Assembly (NCBI GenBank): GCA_963832445.1 | Contig: CAWHUM010000013.1 | Location: forward strand, 235,332-299,331 | DNA length: 64,000 nt | From: AWTP1-13 sp963832445 | GTDB taxonomy: Bacteria; Pseudomonadota; Alphaproteobacteria; Rhizobiales; Hyphomicrobiaceae | Direction: 5' to 3' | In this document: positions 16,751 to 25,929 of the stretch, in pieces | How positions within the stretch are numbered: position 1 is the first letter of the stretch | Layout: every line of letters begins with the position of its first letter | The notes under the pieces: generated by a model | Databases searched by the model: none | The model's input: only the letters and a program-made list of their open reading frames with translations | Told to the model about the DNA's origin: nothing | Program-made: the position numbers and the translations under genes

Positions 16751-17860
16751 CTAGGAAAGCTGCGCCACCTGCTTGCGCTTGATCAGGTCGAAGTCGATCT
16801 GCGCGCCGATGCCGGGCAGCTGCGGGCAGTGCGCCAGCCCATCGCGGCCAATCTGAATGTCGTTGGTGAGGCCGTACTTGTGGGCGCCGTGCGGCAGCAG
16901 CACCTCGAAGAAGATCGTGTTGGCGATGGCGCACGCGAAGTGCAGCTGCGCCATGTTGTTGAGCGAATTGCCCCCGTGGTGCACCTCGTAGTTCATGTGG
17001 AACGCCTCGGCCAGGTGCGCGGTCTTGAGCATGGTGGTCAGGCCGCCCTTGACGGGGATGTCGCCGCGCAGGAAGTCGGTGGCGCGCTCGGTGAGCCACA
17101 CCGCGTAGCTGCCGATGTCGCCCGCCGGGTACTCGGTGGCCATGATGGGGATGTCGAGCTTCTGCTTCAGCTTGACGTAGCTGTAGATGTCCTCCTCGTT
17201 GAGCGGGTCCTCGTACCAGAGGAAGCCGAGCCGCTCGATGACGCGGCCGACCTTGACCGCCTCGGGAAAGCGGTAGCTCCAGGTGGAATCGAGCATCAAG
17301 GTGAAGTCTTCGCCCACGGCGCGGCGCACGCTTTCGCACACCTTTATGTCGTCAGACGGGTTCTGGGGCGGATGGATCTTGTAGGCCTTCCAGCCCTCGG
17401 CCTTGAACTGTGCGGCCTCGGCTGCATAAGCCTCGCGGTTGTCGAGGATCTGGCTCGAGGCGTAGGCGGCAATCGAGGAGCGGTCGGTGCCAAGTAGCTT
17501 GTAGAGCGGCATGCCGGCGGCCTTGGCGCAAATGTCCCACAGCGCGGTGTCGCAGGCGCCGATGGTGCGCAGGCCGGTGGTGCGCTGGCGCGCGCGCATC
17601 TGCGCGTGCAGATCGTCGCGGGCGCGCGGGTCCTTGCCCATCAGGATGGGCTTGAGGAACCGGATCAGCCCGAAGGCATCGGTCTCGGCAGGATTGAATG
17701 CCGAACCCAGGAACGCATGACCCTCGATGCCGGCGTCGGTGGAGATGCGCAGCAGGCCGAGATTGCTGCGCCCGCCCGTATTCTGTGCACCCTGCGAATA
17801 GCGCGTCGGCGGAATGTCGTCCCACGCGAACAGGGTGAGCTCGACGGCATCGATCTTCAT
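16751..17860 (-). CDS. mandelate racemase/muconate lactonizing (enolase superfamily) enzyme
   Basis: A 369-residue protein starting MKIDAVELTLFAWDD. The capping domain includes RSNLGLLRISTDAGIEGHAF; the barrel shows WKAYKIHPP (Lys-x-His at the second strand), then the three metal ligands in FTLMLDSTWSYRF (Asp), LGFLWYEDPLNEED (Glu) and IMATEYPAGD (Glu), and the catalytic-type His in NYEVHHGGNSLNNMAQLHFA. The family abstracts a proton alpha to a carboxylate of sugar acids or related compounds. The KxH arrangement resembles mandelate racemase/acid-sugar dehydratase subgroups; the actual substrate is unknown. The gene is followed 48 bases upstream on the map by the aminotransferase. Confidence 0.88.
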   Translation of the reverse strand: MKIDAVELTLFAWDDIPPTRYSQGAQNTGGRSNLGLLRISTDAGIEGHAFLGSAFNPAETDAFGLIRFLKPILMGKDPRARDDLHAQMRARQRTTGLRTIGACDTALWDICAKAAGMPLYKLLGTDRSSIAAYASSQILDNREAYAAEAAQFKAEGWKAYKIHPPQNPSDDIKVCESVRRAVGEDFTLMLDSTWSYRFPEAVKVGRVIERLGFLWYEDPLNEEDIYSYVKLKQKLDIPIMATEYPAGDIGSYAVWLTERATDFLRGDIPVKGGLTTMLKTAHLAEAFHMNYEVHHGGNSLNNMAQLHFACAIANTIFFEVLLPHGAHKYGLTNDIQIGRDGLAHCPQLPGIGAQIDFDLIKRKQVAQLS

Positions 17861-17908
17861 GGGCGGCCTCGCACCGTGGCCACGCGCAACGCCGCCGTCC
17901 TGGTCGCC

Positions 17909-19080
17909 TCAATCCCGCAATAGCGCGGCAATGCGCTTGATGGCCTCGCGGATGTTATCGACAGAATTGGCGTAGGAGAAGCGGATATAGCCCTCGCCGT
18001 GGATGCCGAAGCTGGTGCCGGCAACGGTGGCGACGCCCGCCTCCTCGAGCATGCGGTTCTGCAAGGTGCGCGCGTCGAGACCGGTGCCGGTGATGTTGGG
18101 GAACACGTAGAAGGCGCCGCCGGGATCGAGGCAGGTGAAGCCCGGCAGCTGGTTCAGCAGCGGCACGATGATGCGGCGGCGCTCGTCGAAGGCCGCCACC
18201 ATCTTGTGCACCTCGTCCTGCGGACCGTCGAGCGCGGCGATGCCGGCGTATTGCGTCGGCGCGTTGACGCAGGAGTGGCAGTTGACGGCGAGGCGCACGA
18301 CCTTCTCCACCAGCGCCTTCGGCCACACCGAGAAGCCGAGCCGCCAGCCGGTCATGGCGTAGGTCTTGGACCAGCCGTCGAGCAGGATCAGGCGGTCGCT
18401 GATCTCGGGGTAGCGCAGCAAGCTCTCGTGCTTGCGGCCGCCGTACAGCATCTGGCTGTAGATCTCGTCCGACATGACGGCCACGTTCGGGATGCTGCTC
18501 CAGGCCCAGCGACCAGCCGCTTCACCTCTTCGATGGGGACGGCGCCGCCGCAGGGATTGTTGGGGCTGTTGAGGATGATCAGGCTGGTCTTGGGCGTGAT
18601 CTGGGACAGCACCTGGTCGGCGGTGAAGGCGAAATCGTTCTCCTCCTTGAGCGCGATCGGCACCGGCTTGGCGCCGGTGTACTCGATCATCGAGCGGTAG
18701 ATCGGAAAGCCGGGGTCCGGATACATGATCTCGGCGCCGGGCTGGCCGAACATCAGGATCGAGAAGAACATGGTGGGCTTGCCGCCCGGCCAGATGACGA
18801 TGGTGTCGGGGTGCACGTCGACGCCGTGGCGGCGCTTGAGGTCCTTCGCCACTGCCTCGCGCAGCGGCAGGATGCCCTGCGCCGGCGTGTAGCCGTGATG
18901 GCCGTCGCGCAGCGCCTTGATGGCCGCCTCGACGATGTGGGCCGGCGTCTTGAAGTCGGGCTGACCGATGCCGAGGTTGACGATGGACTTGCCCTGGCGC
19001 TGCAGAGCATCGGCGCGCGCCAGCACCTCGAAGGCGGTCTCGGTTCCCAGGCGCTCGAGGTTGTCCACGAGCTTCAGCAT
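17909..19080 (-). pseudogene. class I/II PLP-dependent aminotransferase, one frameshift
   Basis: The N-terminal part from the ATG at 19080 (MLKLVDNLERLGTETAFEVL) carries IVNLGIGQPDFKTPAHIVEA, HHGYTPAQGILPLREAVAKD and SLIILNSPNNPCGGAVPIEE. After VKRLVAG the frame shifts, and NVAVMSDEIYSQMLYGG, LILLDGWSKTYAMTGWRLGF (PLP lysine in SWSKT-type motif) and GGAFYVFPNITGTGLDA follow to the stop at 17909. One missing base near 18505-18512 explains it. Reassembled, it is a full fold-type I aspartate/tyrosine-like aminotransferase of about 390 residues. The substrate is not predictable. Confidence 0.85.
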
Positions 19081-19097
19081 TGGCGTTTCCCCAGTGG

Positions 19098-19203
19098 GGT
19101 GTCAGACCCTCCGGGTCTGACACCATTGTTCCAACCTTGTTTGGGCGCCAAACGTACAACGCGCGGTTGGCGCCATGGTGTCAGACCCACAGGGTCTGAC
19201 ACC
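19098..19203. repeat. paired GTGTCAGACCC palindromes
   Basis: Two 27-base palindromes, 19098-19124 (GGTGTCAGACCC, TCC centre, GGGTCTGACACC) and 19177-19203 (same arms, ACA centre), are separated by 52 bases. The pair fills the whole gap between the aminotransferase start and the panB stop. A closely similar pair is at 39558-39642. The spacers contain related words (CCAACCTTGTT here, CACCAACAAACC there). This looks like a dispersed bipartite palindromic element comparable in style to BIMEs. Confidence 0.85.
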
Positions 19204-19207
19204 CGTC

Positions 19208-20075
19208 TTACGCTTTCGTCTTGGCCTTGCCTTTGGTCGCACCCTTCGGATCGTCCTTCATCGCATACGTGTGCTCGGGTGCCGGGAAGGTACGATTGCG
19301 CACCTCCGTCGCATAGGCGGAGATGGCCTCGCGGATCGCCTCGCCCACCTTACCGAACTCCTTGACGAACTTCGGCACTCGAGGCGAGAGGCCCAGCATG
19401 TCCTCCATCACCAGGATCTGGCCGTCGCAACCGACGGATGCGCCGATGCCGATGGTTGGGATGGGGATGGCGGCGGTGATCCTGCGCGCAAGCTCCTCGG
19501 CCATGGCCTCCAGCACGATCGAGAACGCGCCGGCTTCGGCCACGGCCTTGGCGTCCTCCTCTATTGCCGCCCACTCGTCGCGCACGCGGCCCTGGGTCTT
19601 GAAGCCGCCGAGCACGTTGATCGACTGCGGCGTCAAGCCAATGTGAGCCATTACGGGAATGCCGCGCTCGGTGAGGAAGCGGATGGTCTCGGCCATGCGG
19701 CGGCCGCCTTCGAGCTTGATGGCGCCGCAGCCGGTCTCCTTCATGACGTGGGCAGCGTTGCGGAATGCGACCGAGGGGCTCTCCTCGTAGGAGCCGAACG
19801 GCATGTCGACCACGACCAGCGCGCGCTTGGCCCCACGCACCACGGCACGCCCGTGCATGATCATCAGCTCGAGCGGCACGGGCACCGTCGAACTCGTAAC
19901 CGTGCATCACCATGCCCAGGCTGTCGCCGACCAGCAGGAAGTCGACGAACGGGTCGGCTATCGCCGCGGTGTGGGCGTGATAGGAAGTGAGCGAGACGAT
20001 CGGCTCGCCGCCCTTGCGCGCAGTGATCTCGGGCGCCGTGATGCGCTTCTGCGGGACGGGTGTGTGAGCGGACAT
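19208..20075 (-). pseudogene. panB: 3-methyl-2-oxobutanoate hydroxymethyltransferase (PanB), one frameshift
   Basis: Starts at the ATG at 20075 (MSAHTPVPQKRITAPEITAR), with IVSLTSYHAHTAAIADPFVD and FLLVGDSLGMVMHGYE (metal-binding Asp), then breaks. The other frame continues with LVVVDMPFGSYEESPSVAFR, GCGAIKLEGGRRMAETIRFL, VMAHIGLTPQSINVLGGFKT and TIGIGASVGCDGQILVMEDM to the stop at 19208. An extra A at 19891-19892 (T on the coding strand) is responsible; removing it restores GYESTVPVPLELMIMHG. PanB transfers a hydroxymethyl group from methylene-tetrahydrofolate to 2-oxoisovalerate in pantothenate synthesis. The C-terminal Lys/Ala-rich tail is non-conserved. Since PanB is normally essential without a paralogue, a sequence error is likely. 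Confidence 0.9.
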
Positions 20076-20171
20076 GGGGTGTTCCAGGGATTGGGCTACT
20101 TGCGACCGCCACCATTAGCCGATCCGCGGCGGGCGACAAGGGCCCTGCCCCGTCAATGGTTTGTGAGGACG

Positions 20172-22178
20172 CTACAGCCCGGCGACCTGCAGGGCAGCCA
20201 TCACGCCGTCGCGGCTTTCCTTTGCTGCGTGACGCAAGAACAGCTCGAGGCTGCGCGTCGACAGCTCCGGCTCGAGCGCGCGCGCCGCCGCGACGGCATC
20301 CCGCGCCTCCTCCAACCTGCCTGCACCGACCAGCGCTGCCGCCAACGCCAGGCGGGACCATCTGTCGTTGGGCTGCAGCTGGATGGATCGGCGCGCGGTT
20401 GCCTCGGCCGCCGCGAAGTCACCCAGCGTGAAATGGCAGAACGCGGTCCAGTTCAGAAATCCGTACAGCAGCGGGTCCTTGGGGCTCAGCCGCTCCGCCA
20501 GCTCGAGGCGGGGCAGGGCCTGCTTTGGCTGTCCGGCCCACAGCAGCGCCTGCGCCAGGGCGAAATGGCCACCGGCAAAGCTCGGATTGAGATCGATCGC
20601 GCGACGCATATAGCCGAATGCGTCCTGCAGTTTTCCGCTCAGCATCAGCATGCGACCGTACGCGGCGTGGGCAAAGGCATTCTTGGGATCGAGCTCCACC
20701 GCCCGCCGGCCATGGCCGAGGCCGGCCGTCACGACCGCCTCCAGATCGTCGCTGAAATTCCATAGCGCTCTGACAAACGCCGCGTAGGCCAGGCCGGCGT
20801 ACGGCACCGCAAACTGGGGCGAGAGTGCGATGGCGCGCGCGAACCAGGCCTCGGCGATCTCCGTTTCCGCCTTCGTGAACCGGTGCAGGTGCCACAGGCC
20901 ACGGTGCGCCAGCTCCCAGGCTCCGAAGGTCTCGCCATCGAGACCTGCCGCGCGCTCGCGCTCGGCGAGGCGGATCTGCGCATCGAGCGTGCTGGCGATG
21001 CGGGCGATGATGTCGTCCTGGATGGCAAAGGCATCGCGCACCGGCCCGTCGTAGCGCTCCGCCCACAGGCATCGGTTGCTGGCGGCATCTGCCAGCTGGG
21101 CCGTGACGCGCAACCAGTCACCCGAACGGCGGAAGGTGCCGGCAACCGCATAGCGCACGCCCAGATCGCTGGCAGTCACACTGGCCGTAGCCGATGCGGT
21201 CGGAAACTGGTCGCTCGACTGGCGCGCGATCACAAACAGCTCGGGCATGCGTGACAGCTCGGTGATGAGGTCTTCCGAGAAGCCACGGGCGACCAACTGA
21301 TCATCCGAGCCTTCGCTCAGACTTGCGAACGGAAGGACGACGATGGAGATGGGACCCGGGAGCGCAATGTCGGCTGCGCGATGCGCCGCGTCGGGCTCGG
21401 CGGAAGGTGCGCTTGCCGGGGCGGCAACGCCATCGGGCTGTGCCGCGAGGATCAGTCGCGCCAACGCCGCCGACTGGGCCGACGGCTCGACAGCGAGCTC
21501 CTTGGCAAGGAGGTCCCTGAGGCGCTGGTATTGCTCCAGCGCCTTGGAGCGCTCGCCGGCTGCCTCGAACATCCGCATCAGGATGCGGTGGCTCTGCTCG
21601 CGCAGGGGATCGAGGGCTACGAGACGATGCGCCAGAGCAATCGCCTCGGAAGTCCTGCCGCTCGCCTCGAGCGCACCGATGGCGCGCTCGAATACGGTCT
21701 CTGCGAGGTTGCGGCACCGGGTCCGCTCGAACAGCAGCCAGTCGGTGAACTCTTGGTTGGAAAGCGAGTGTCCGGCCAGGAATTCCCCACGGTAGACCAG
21801 GTCGAGATCGAGGTTTGCGGTGTCGACGCCCTTGCCAGCGGCCTGTGCGAGCCGGTCGACATCGCTGTCGATATGCCCGGGCACCAAGGTGACGGCCTCG
21901 TGACCGGCATCGATGCACTGGGGACCCAGCGCCGATCGCAAGGCTGCCAGCGCGTGCCTGAGACTGCCGCGCGCCTGCTCCGTTTGCGTTTCACCCCAGA
22001 ACAGTCCGGCGAGCTTCTCTCGGGAATGCGACTGCCCTGGCGGAGCCGCAAGATATGCCAGCAGCAGGCAGCTCTTGCGGGTCGGCAGCTTGATCGCGTC
22101 ACCCTGGCTCGAAACGAGATCGAAGCCGCCGAGGATCCACAGCTCGATTGCACGTCGCGATGCGGGGGTGGGCTGCAC
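20172..22178 (-). CDS. BTAD-domain transcriptional regulator with TolB-like and TPR domains
   Basis: A 668-residue protein. Residues about 10-100 form an OmpR-like winged helix of SARP type (IELWILGGFDLVSSQGDAIK, SCLLLAYLAAPPGQSHSREK, ARGSLRHALAALRSALGP). Residues about 105-250 are the bacterial transcriptional activation domain (LVYRGEFLAGHSLSNQEFTD, LDPLREQSHRILMRMFEAAG, ALEQYQRLRDLLAKELAVEP). Residues about 285-400 resemble the TolB-like N-terminal domain of adenylate-cyclase-class regulators (ISIVVLPFASLSEGSDDQLV, GFSEDLITELSRMPELFVIA). The rest is TPR repeats (AVELDPKNAFAHAAYGRMLM). It is a probable cytoplasmic multi-domain activator with unknown signal. The domain set parallels the regulator at 61611-63146. 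Confidence 0.88.
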   Translation of the reverse strand: MQPTPASRRAIELWILGGFDLVSSQGDAIKLPTRKSCLLLAYLAAPPGQSHSREKLAGLFWGETQTEQARGSLRHALAALRSALGPQCIDAGHEAVTLVPGHIDSDVDRLAQAAGKGVDTANLDLDLVYRGEFLAGHSLSNQEFTDWLLFERTRCRNLAETVFERAIGALEASGRTSEAIALAHRLVALDPLREQSHRILMRMFEAAGERSKALEQYQRLRDLLAKELAVEPSAQSAALARLILAAQPDGVAAPASAPSAEPDAAHRAADIALPGPISIVVLPFASLSEGSDDQLVARGFSEDLITELSRMPELFVIARQSSDQFPTASATASVTASDLGVRYAVAGTFRRSGDWLRVTAQLADAASNRCLWAERYDGPVRDAFAIQDDIIARIASTLDAQIRLAERERAAGLDGETFGAWELAHRGLWHLHRFTKAETEIAEAWFARAIALSPQFAVPYAGLAYAAFVRALWNFSDDLEAVVTAGLGHGRRAVELDPKNAFAHAAYGRMLMLSGKLQDAFGYMRRAIDLNPSFAGGHFALAQALLWAGQPKQALPRLELAERLSPKDPLLYGFLNWTAFCHFTLGDFAAAEATARRSIQLQPNDRWSRLALAAALVGAGRLEEARDAVAAARALEPELSTRSLELFLRHAAKESRDGVMAALQVAGL

Positions 22179-22359
22179 GGGGCTGTAAACGCGCTGGTTC
22201 GATTTATCGCCGATTTAACACACCTTTCACGCCCCTTTCACGGCCATTTCCGCCTCTTCCTTTCTTTGTCGCCGTGACGGCGCGAGCATAGGCCGATCGG
22301 CCTGCAACAACCGCCAGCTCCCATTTCAGCACGACGCCGCATTGAGGAAGGCCCACTCC

Positions 22360-22665
22360 ATGACAGCCGCCGATATCACGTTTGTCGTGTTCACGTTCTG
22401 CAATACTGTGCGCGTGCTGGCCTATGTGCCGCAGATAACGCGCGCAGCCAGGGACCAAAACGGCGCGGAGGCAGTCTCATTTGCAACCTGGGGGCTGTTC
22501 CTCATGTCCAACGCATCCGCCGTGGCCTATGCGGTCGTGAACAAGGCCGATTGGACGATGGCCATCGTTTTCACCTGCAATGCGTTCGGCTGTATCGCGA
22601 TCCTGCTGGTTGGTGCCTGGAAGCGCTCCCAGCATCGCAGCCGGTTCGTGCAGTTGGCGGCGTGA
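22360..22665 (+). CDS. SemiSWEET / PQ-loop small membrane protein
   Basis: A 101-residue protein with three membrane helices, starting at the ATG at 22360 (MTAADITFVVFTFCNTVRVL) with AGGAAG nine bases upstream. The first helix leads into LAYVPQITRAARDQNGAEAV, a PQ-loop (Pro-Gln) typical of SemiSWEET sugar transporters, followed by SFATWGLFLMSNASAVAYAV. SemiSWEETs dimerise to form a small sugar pore. It is a lone gene between divergent and convergent neighbours. Confidence 0.8.
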   Translation: MTAADITFVVFTFCNTVRVLAYVPQITRAARDQNGAEAVSFATWGLFLMSNASAVAYAVVNKADWTMAIVFTCNAFGCIAILLVGAWKRSQHRSRFVQLAA

Positions 22666-22708
22666 GGCCCTGGCGGCTGCCTTTGGCACACAAGGGGCGC
22701 GGCTGAAC

Positions 22709-24055
22709 CTACGCGGCGGCGCCTTGCAGGCGCTGCACGAGCCAGCGGGCGGTGCGCAGCAGGCGCCCGTCGTCGCGGCGGGGACCGACAAGCTGCACGC
22801 CGATCGGCAGGCCATCGGCTTCCAGCAGCGGCAGCGTCACCGCGGGCACGCCGAGATAGGTCCAGAAGCCGCAGAACACGGGATCTCCGGTGGTGCCGAG
22901 GTCCGCCGGCGCTGGCCCCGGCGCAGCAGGCGTGAGAATCGTGCCGTAGTTGATGAAGAGCTCCTGGCAGGTGGCGTAGAACCGCTCGCGCGCCTCCAGC
23001 GCGGCGAAGTACTCAGTGCCGCGCACCTGCCGCCCCGCCTCGATGCGCTGGGCCAGGCTCTCGTTCAAGAGTTCCGGCGAGCGGTCGAGCAGGGGCCCGT
23101 AGTTGGCGGCCATCTCAACGGCCTGCACCGTCCGGGCGGCGGCCAGGCCGTTCTCGGTGGTCGCGTCGAGGCCGATCTCGGTCACCTGGCCACCGAGCTC
23201 CGCCACCAGCTCCTCGAAAGCCTCGCGGGTGGCGGCATCGGCGGCGCCCCAAGCGTGCGTCTTGACGAAGGGGAAAATCGGCTGCAGCGGGAAATCCTCG
23301 GTCGCGGTGGCGAGAAGCCGGGGCTGGCTTGTCCTGGCGCTGGAAGGATCGCCGGGATCGAAGGTAATCAGCGCGTCGGCGATGAGCGCCACGTCCTCGA
23401 CCGAACGGCCGAAAACGCCGATGGTGTCGAGCGACGGCGCCTGGCTCAAGACCCCGGTGCGCGGAATGAGCCCGAACGTTGGCTTGAACCCATAGACCCC
23501 GCAGTAGGCGGCGGGGCGGATCACGGAGCCTCCGGTCTGCGTGCCCACGGCAAGCGGCACCATGCCGGCCGCCACCGCAGCCGCCGACCCCGACGAGGAG
23601 CCGCCGGGGGTGTGGTCCAACTTCACGGGATTGCGCGTGCGCGAGGGAACACGCGTTGCAAGCTCTGTCGTGACGGTCTTGCCGAGGATGACCGCGCCGG
23701 CCCGGCGCAAGGCGGTGACGCAGGCGGCATCCTGGTGAGGCCTGCGGCCCTTGAAGATGGGGCTGCCGTGCTCGGTCGGCATGTCGGCCGTGTCGATGAT
23801 GTCCTTGATGCCGACGGGGACGCCATGCAGGGGGCCTACGCCCTTGCCCTCGCGGCGCTGCGCATCGGCAGTCTTGGCTTCCTCCAGCGCGTGTGCGGGG
23901 TCAATAATGGCCCAGGCCTGGACGGCGGGCTCCAGCTCGGCGATGCGGTCGAGGCACGCGCGCACCAGGGCCTCGGAGGAAAGCGCGCCTTGGGCCATCT
24001 GCGCGGCGGCCTCAGTGGCGGTGAGCGACGTGAGGCTTGTCTCGGCCACGCCCAT
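22709..24055 (-). CDS. amidase signature family protein
   Basis: A 448-residue protein. The amidase-signature catalytic triad is visible: Lys in LHGVPVGIKDIIDTADMPTE, the cis-Ser region in KLDHTPGGSSSGSAAAVAAG, and the nucleophile Ser in TQTGGSVIRPAAYCGVYGFK. The C-terminus ends VQLVGPRRDDGRLLRTARWL. Such enzymes hydrolyse amides to acids and ammonia; substrates range from aliphatic amides to urea derivatives and cannot be read here. A second, related amidase lies upstream at 24493-25904, with two small membrane proteins between them. Confidence 0.92.
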   Translation of the reverse strand: MGVAETSLTSLTATEAAAQMAQGALSSEALVRACLDRIAELEPAVQAWAIIDPAHALEEAKTADAQRREGKGVGPLHGVPVGIKDIIDTADMPTEHGSPIFKGRRPHQDAACVTALRRAGAVILGKTVTTELATRVPSRTRNPVKLDHTPGGSSSGSAAAVAAGMVPLAVGTQTGGSVIRPAAYCGVYGFKPTFGLIPRTGVLSQAPSLDTIGVFGRSVEDVALIADALITFDPGDPSSARTSQPRLLATATEDFPLQPIFPFVKTHAWGAADAATREAFEELVAELGGQVTEIGLDATTENGLAAARTVQAVEMAANYGPLLDRSPELLNESLAQRIEAGRQVRGTEYFAALEARERFYATCQELFINYGTILTPAAPGPAPADLGTTGDPVFCGFWTYLGVPAVTLPLLEADGLPIGVQLVGPRRDDGRLLRTARWLVQRLQGAAA

Positions 24056-24109
24056 CCCTCCGCGGGGTCAGTCGAAGAGCATAGCCATTGCCGCCAGTGC
24101 TCTAGCGGA

Positions 24110-24304
24110 TCAAGGCACCAGGCCAGTAACGATGTTGGCCATGCCGTAGGCGAAGATCGAGAGCACCATGACCGCGTACAGGGCTTGTCGGGTGTCGCTT
24201 CGCAACCAACTGCGCACCTGGCCGCCGCTCGGCAGGCCGACCCACCAAGCCAGAACGGACGCAGCGACTGCGCCCAGACCGATCAGAACTTCCACCACGT
24301 TCAT
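24110..24304 (-). CDS. small two-helix membrane protein
   Basis: A 64-residue protein (MNVVEVLIGLGAVAASVLAW) with one hydrophobic segment near the N-terminus and another at ALYAVMVLSIFAYGMANIVT. I know no function for it. It sits between the two amidase genes, with another small membrane protein just upstream, all on the minus strand, so it is probably part of the amidase/TRAP transcript. It may be an accessory membrane protein. Confidence 0.6.
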   Translation of the reverse strand: MNVVEVLIGLGAVAASVLAWWVGLPSGGQVRSWLRSDTRQALYAVMVLSIFAYGMANIVTGLVP

Positions 24305-24337
24305 CTCAGGCTTCCTCTCGCGAAGCTTGCCCTCGCG

Positions 24338-24502
24338 TCAGCGACTTTCGCCGTTGCGCAGCGTCTGTATGAAATCGTAGATGAGCAGCAGGACGACGCT
24401 GCCCATGATGACGATCAATGGCGGGGCCGGCACCCACCACACCATGAAGCCGAGGAATGTCACCAGCATGGCTATGCCGATGATGCCAGTAATCAGGGCC
24501 AT
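24338..24502 (-). CDS. small membrane protein (54 residues)
   Basis: Translating from the ATG at 24502 gives 54 residues: MALITGIIGIAMLVTFLGFM, a WWVPAPP break, then LIVIMGSVVLLLIYDFIQTL ending NGESR. Two membrane helices are clear. An AAGGA lies about nine bases before the start. It overlaps the predicted end of the frame-corrected second amidase by 10 bases and is followed after 33 bases by the other small membrane gene. The function is unknown. Confidence 0.6.
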   Translation of the reverse strand: MALITGIIGIAMLVTFLGFMVWWVPAPPLIVIMGSVVLLLIYDFIQTLRNGESR

Positions 24503-25904
24503 GTGGAGGATTCCTTCCTTTTGCTGGCGCGGCGCGAAGGGCCACGCTCCGTTGAGGCGGGGGCGCGCCGGCGACGGTTCGCTCCCGTAGCCAGCCTAGC
24601 GACAAGCCAATTGGCGGTGCGCAAGAGCCGCGCATCGTTGCCGCGACGGCCGATAAGCTGCACGCCTATCGGCAATCCCCGTTCGGACTGTAGCACGGCA
24701 GCGTGATGGCCGGCGTGCCGAGGTAGGTCCAGATCGAGCAGAATACCGGGTTGCCGGTGGTGGCGGCGGGCGGGGCCTCGCCGGGCGCGGCCGGCGTCAG
24801 GATCGCATCGTACTCGTCGAAGACGGCATCGAGCGCCTGGTTGAGCGAGGGGATGGCGCCAACCGCGCGCATGTAGTCGATGGCCGGCCGGTCGCGACCG
24901 CGCTCGATCAGCTGGCGCAGCACCGGGCTCAGCTTGTCCTTGCCCTGCTCGAAGTCGCGGTGGAGGTTGAAGGCCATCTCGACCTCCATGATCGTGCGAT
25001 GCATGTCGATGGCGCGGTCGAAGCTTTGGCCCAGCTCCACCTCGCTCGCCGCCTCGCCCAAGGCCTCGACGAGCTCGGCGAAGGCCGCTTGCGTGACCGG
25101 CTCGGCGTGCTGCCAGGCCGGCGTGTGCACGAAGGCGAGCCGCGGCGTCAGCGGCGGGTCGCTGGCGGCGGTCGCGGCGAGCGGCGGGCGGGCAGTGGGC
25201 CGCGTATCGGGGTCCTCAGCGTCGAAGCCGGCGAGCACCTCCGCCAGCAGGGCCGCATCGCCGACCGTGCGTGCGAATACGCCCACATGATCGAGCGTGC
25301 GCGAGAGCATGAGCGCGCCGCTGCGAGGGATGAGGCCGTGCGTCGGCTTGAAGCCGACGACGCCGCAGAAGGCTGCCGGGCGGATCACCGAACCGTTGGT
25401 CTGCGAGCCGATGGCGCCCGGTACCATAGCTGCGGCGACAGCCGCTGCCGAGCCGCTGGAGGAGCCGCCGGGCGTGCGCTCGGGGTCGTGCGGGTTACGG
25501 GTCTTGCCCGGCTGATAGTAGGCGTACTCGGTGGTGACGGTCTTGCCCATGATGACGGCACCGGCAGCGCGCAGGCGGGCGACGGCGGCGGCGTCACGGC
25601 GTGGCGTGCGGCCAGCCCACAGCGGCGAGCCGAGCTCGGTCGGCATGTCGCCAGTGTCGAAGATGTCCTTGATGCCTATTGGCACGCCGTGCAGGGGGCC
25701 GGTGGCGCGGCCGTGGCGGCGATGCTCGTCGGCGGCCTCCGCCTGGCGCAGGGCGTGGTCGGGATCGAGGAAGGTCCAGGCGCCGACCTTGGGCTCCACC
25801 TCGCCGATGCGCTTGAGGCAGTCGCTTACCAGCTCGGCCGAGGAGATGCGGCCCTCGCCAATGCCGGCGGCGGCGTCGCTGAGGGTGAGTGCACACAGGC
25901 TCAT
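24493..25904 (-). pseudogene. second amidase signature family protein, one frameshift near the C-terminus
   Basis: From the ATG at 25904 (MSLCALTLSDAAAGIGEGRI) the frame contains LHGVPIGIKDIFDTGDMPTE (catalytic Lys), ERTPGGSSSGSAAAVAAAMV and SQTNGSVIRPAAFCGVVGFK (nucleophile Ser), then stops prematurely after TYLGTPAITLP. A missing base near 24695 moves the conserved C-terminus LPIGVQLIGRRGNDARLLRT into another frame, which runs to 24493. With the indel corrected the protein is about 470 residues and similar throughout to the amidase at 22709-24055, so the two are paralogues. It is the gene next downstream of the TRAP permease and shares its strand. Confidence 0.85.
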
Positions 25905-25929
25905 GCGCAGTCCATCATCGCGCGGCCGG

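Noticed and set aside
22580..24706. 708-codon plus-strand reading frame
   Set aside because: Antisense to the amidase with all signature motifs on the other strand; no own motif or ribosome site.
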